A stretch of 6,903 bases of DNA from contig QHXD01000381.1 of the NCBI GenBank assembly GCA_003223895.1, positions 1-6,903 on the forward strand, in the 5' to 3' direction. Shown here one piece after another: positions 6,682-6,903 of this stretch. Numbering within the stretch: the first letter of the stretch is position 1; each line of letters starts with the position of its first letter. The DNA is from Acidobacteriota bacterium (GTDB lineage: Bacteria > Acidobacteriota > Terriglobia > 20CM-2-55-15). Below the pieces are notes generated by a model. The model ran no database searches and was not told the origin of the DNA. It worked only from the letters and a program-made list of their open reading frames with translations. Position numbers and translations under genes: made by a program.

Positions 6682-6903
6682 CGCTCTTGAGTGCCAATAC
6701 CCCTTCCCCAAATTCCGTTTGCAGCAATAGATCAACATCGAGATGCTGAACGATCCCTTCGGGGCGCTGAATGACACGCCCCAGATACGGAGCCGAAGCC
6801 AACGTGATCCCCGAGTTGAGAAGGTCGTCCTCAGACGCGCGGAACGTCTCCGTAACGTGCTCGGCAAGCAGTCCCAGCAGCCTCTCGGATTGACGATGAC
6901 GGA
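6668..6903 (-). CDS. wspB: WspB-type CheW coupling protein (3' end only)
   Basis: This is the C-terminal 77 codons of a CheW-like scaffold protein; the gene begins upstream of the window. CheW proteins couple a methyl-accepting receptor to the CheA kinase in the cytoplasm beneath the receptor array. The visible frame contains a typical last third of a CheW fold: RQSERLLGLLAEHVTETF, then a stretch with APYLGRV and the late-strand segment GIVQHLDVDLLLQTEFG. It ends at TGA 6670-6668, 14 nt inside the following cheR gene, which implies translational coupling. The assignment to WspB rather than a generic CheW rests on gene order (CheW, CheR-TPR, CheW, CheA-REC, CheB). The frame is clear; the subtype is inferred from context. 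Confidence 0.82.
   Translation of the reverse strand, partial: RHRQSERLLGLLAEHVTETFRASEDDLLNSGITLASAPYLGRVIQRPEGIVQHLDVDLLLQTEFGEGVLALKSDVHR

Noticed and set aside
6682..6867. Upstream extension of the cheR frame by 62 codons
   Set aside because: This stretch is out-of-frame wspB; the CheR homology begins at ATG 6681 and the overlap arrangement fits the operon.

Overview
The window is the distal part of a chemotaxis-like (chemosensory) operon of the Wsp type. All genes lie on the minus strand, so transcription runs from high to low coordinates. The order is the end of a CheW coupling protein (WspB), a CheR methyltransferase with C-terminal TPRs (WspC), a second CheW-like protein (WspD), a CheA hybrid kinase with its own receiver (WspE), a CheB methylesterase (WspF), and a large receiver–histidine kinase–receiver protein that runs off the window at base 1. 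The WspA-type receptor and the 5' part of wspB would lie beyond base 6903. Essentially every base is coding: neighbouring genes overlap by 14, 7, 4 and 4 nt, and the only intergenic gap is 8 nt. I see no promoter, terminator, RNA gene, insertion sequence or repeat.

In the Pseudomonas Wsp pathway, a membrane receptor held in place by two CheW proteins controls WspE. WspE phosphorylates WspR, a receiver–GGDEF protein that makes cyclic-di-GMP, while WspC and WspF set receptor methylation. Here the last gene begins like WspR: the receiver and helical stalk are very close to my memory of the Pseudomonas protein. Where the GGDEF domain should be, it continues into HisKA, HATPase_c and a second receiver. 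The output of the pathway has therefore been changed from c-di-GMP synthesis to a further phosphorelay. I recall that Burkholderia wsp clusters end in a comparable hybrid gene called wspHRR. The second receiver visible here has lost its phospho-acceptor Asp and its Lys.

The middle of the operon is damaged. wspD loses frame near base 5032, where about 15 residues of the CheW fold appear to be missing. wspE loses frame between its HPt domain and its kinase core, somewhere in 4514–4565. As the sequence stands, the front of WspD reads in frame into the WspE HPt domain (a 300-codon chimera), and the kinase core begins separately at an ATG inside the overlap. This could be pseudogenisation, a real rearrangement, or sequence/assembly error.

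The organism cannot be named from the sequence. G+C is moderate (mid-50s percent by eye), which is lower than expected for Burkholderia or most Pseudomonas. An acidobacterial or other non-model Gram-negative soil bacterium would fit, but this is a guess.
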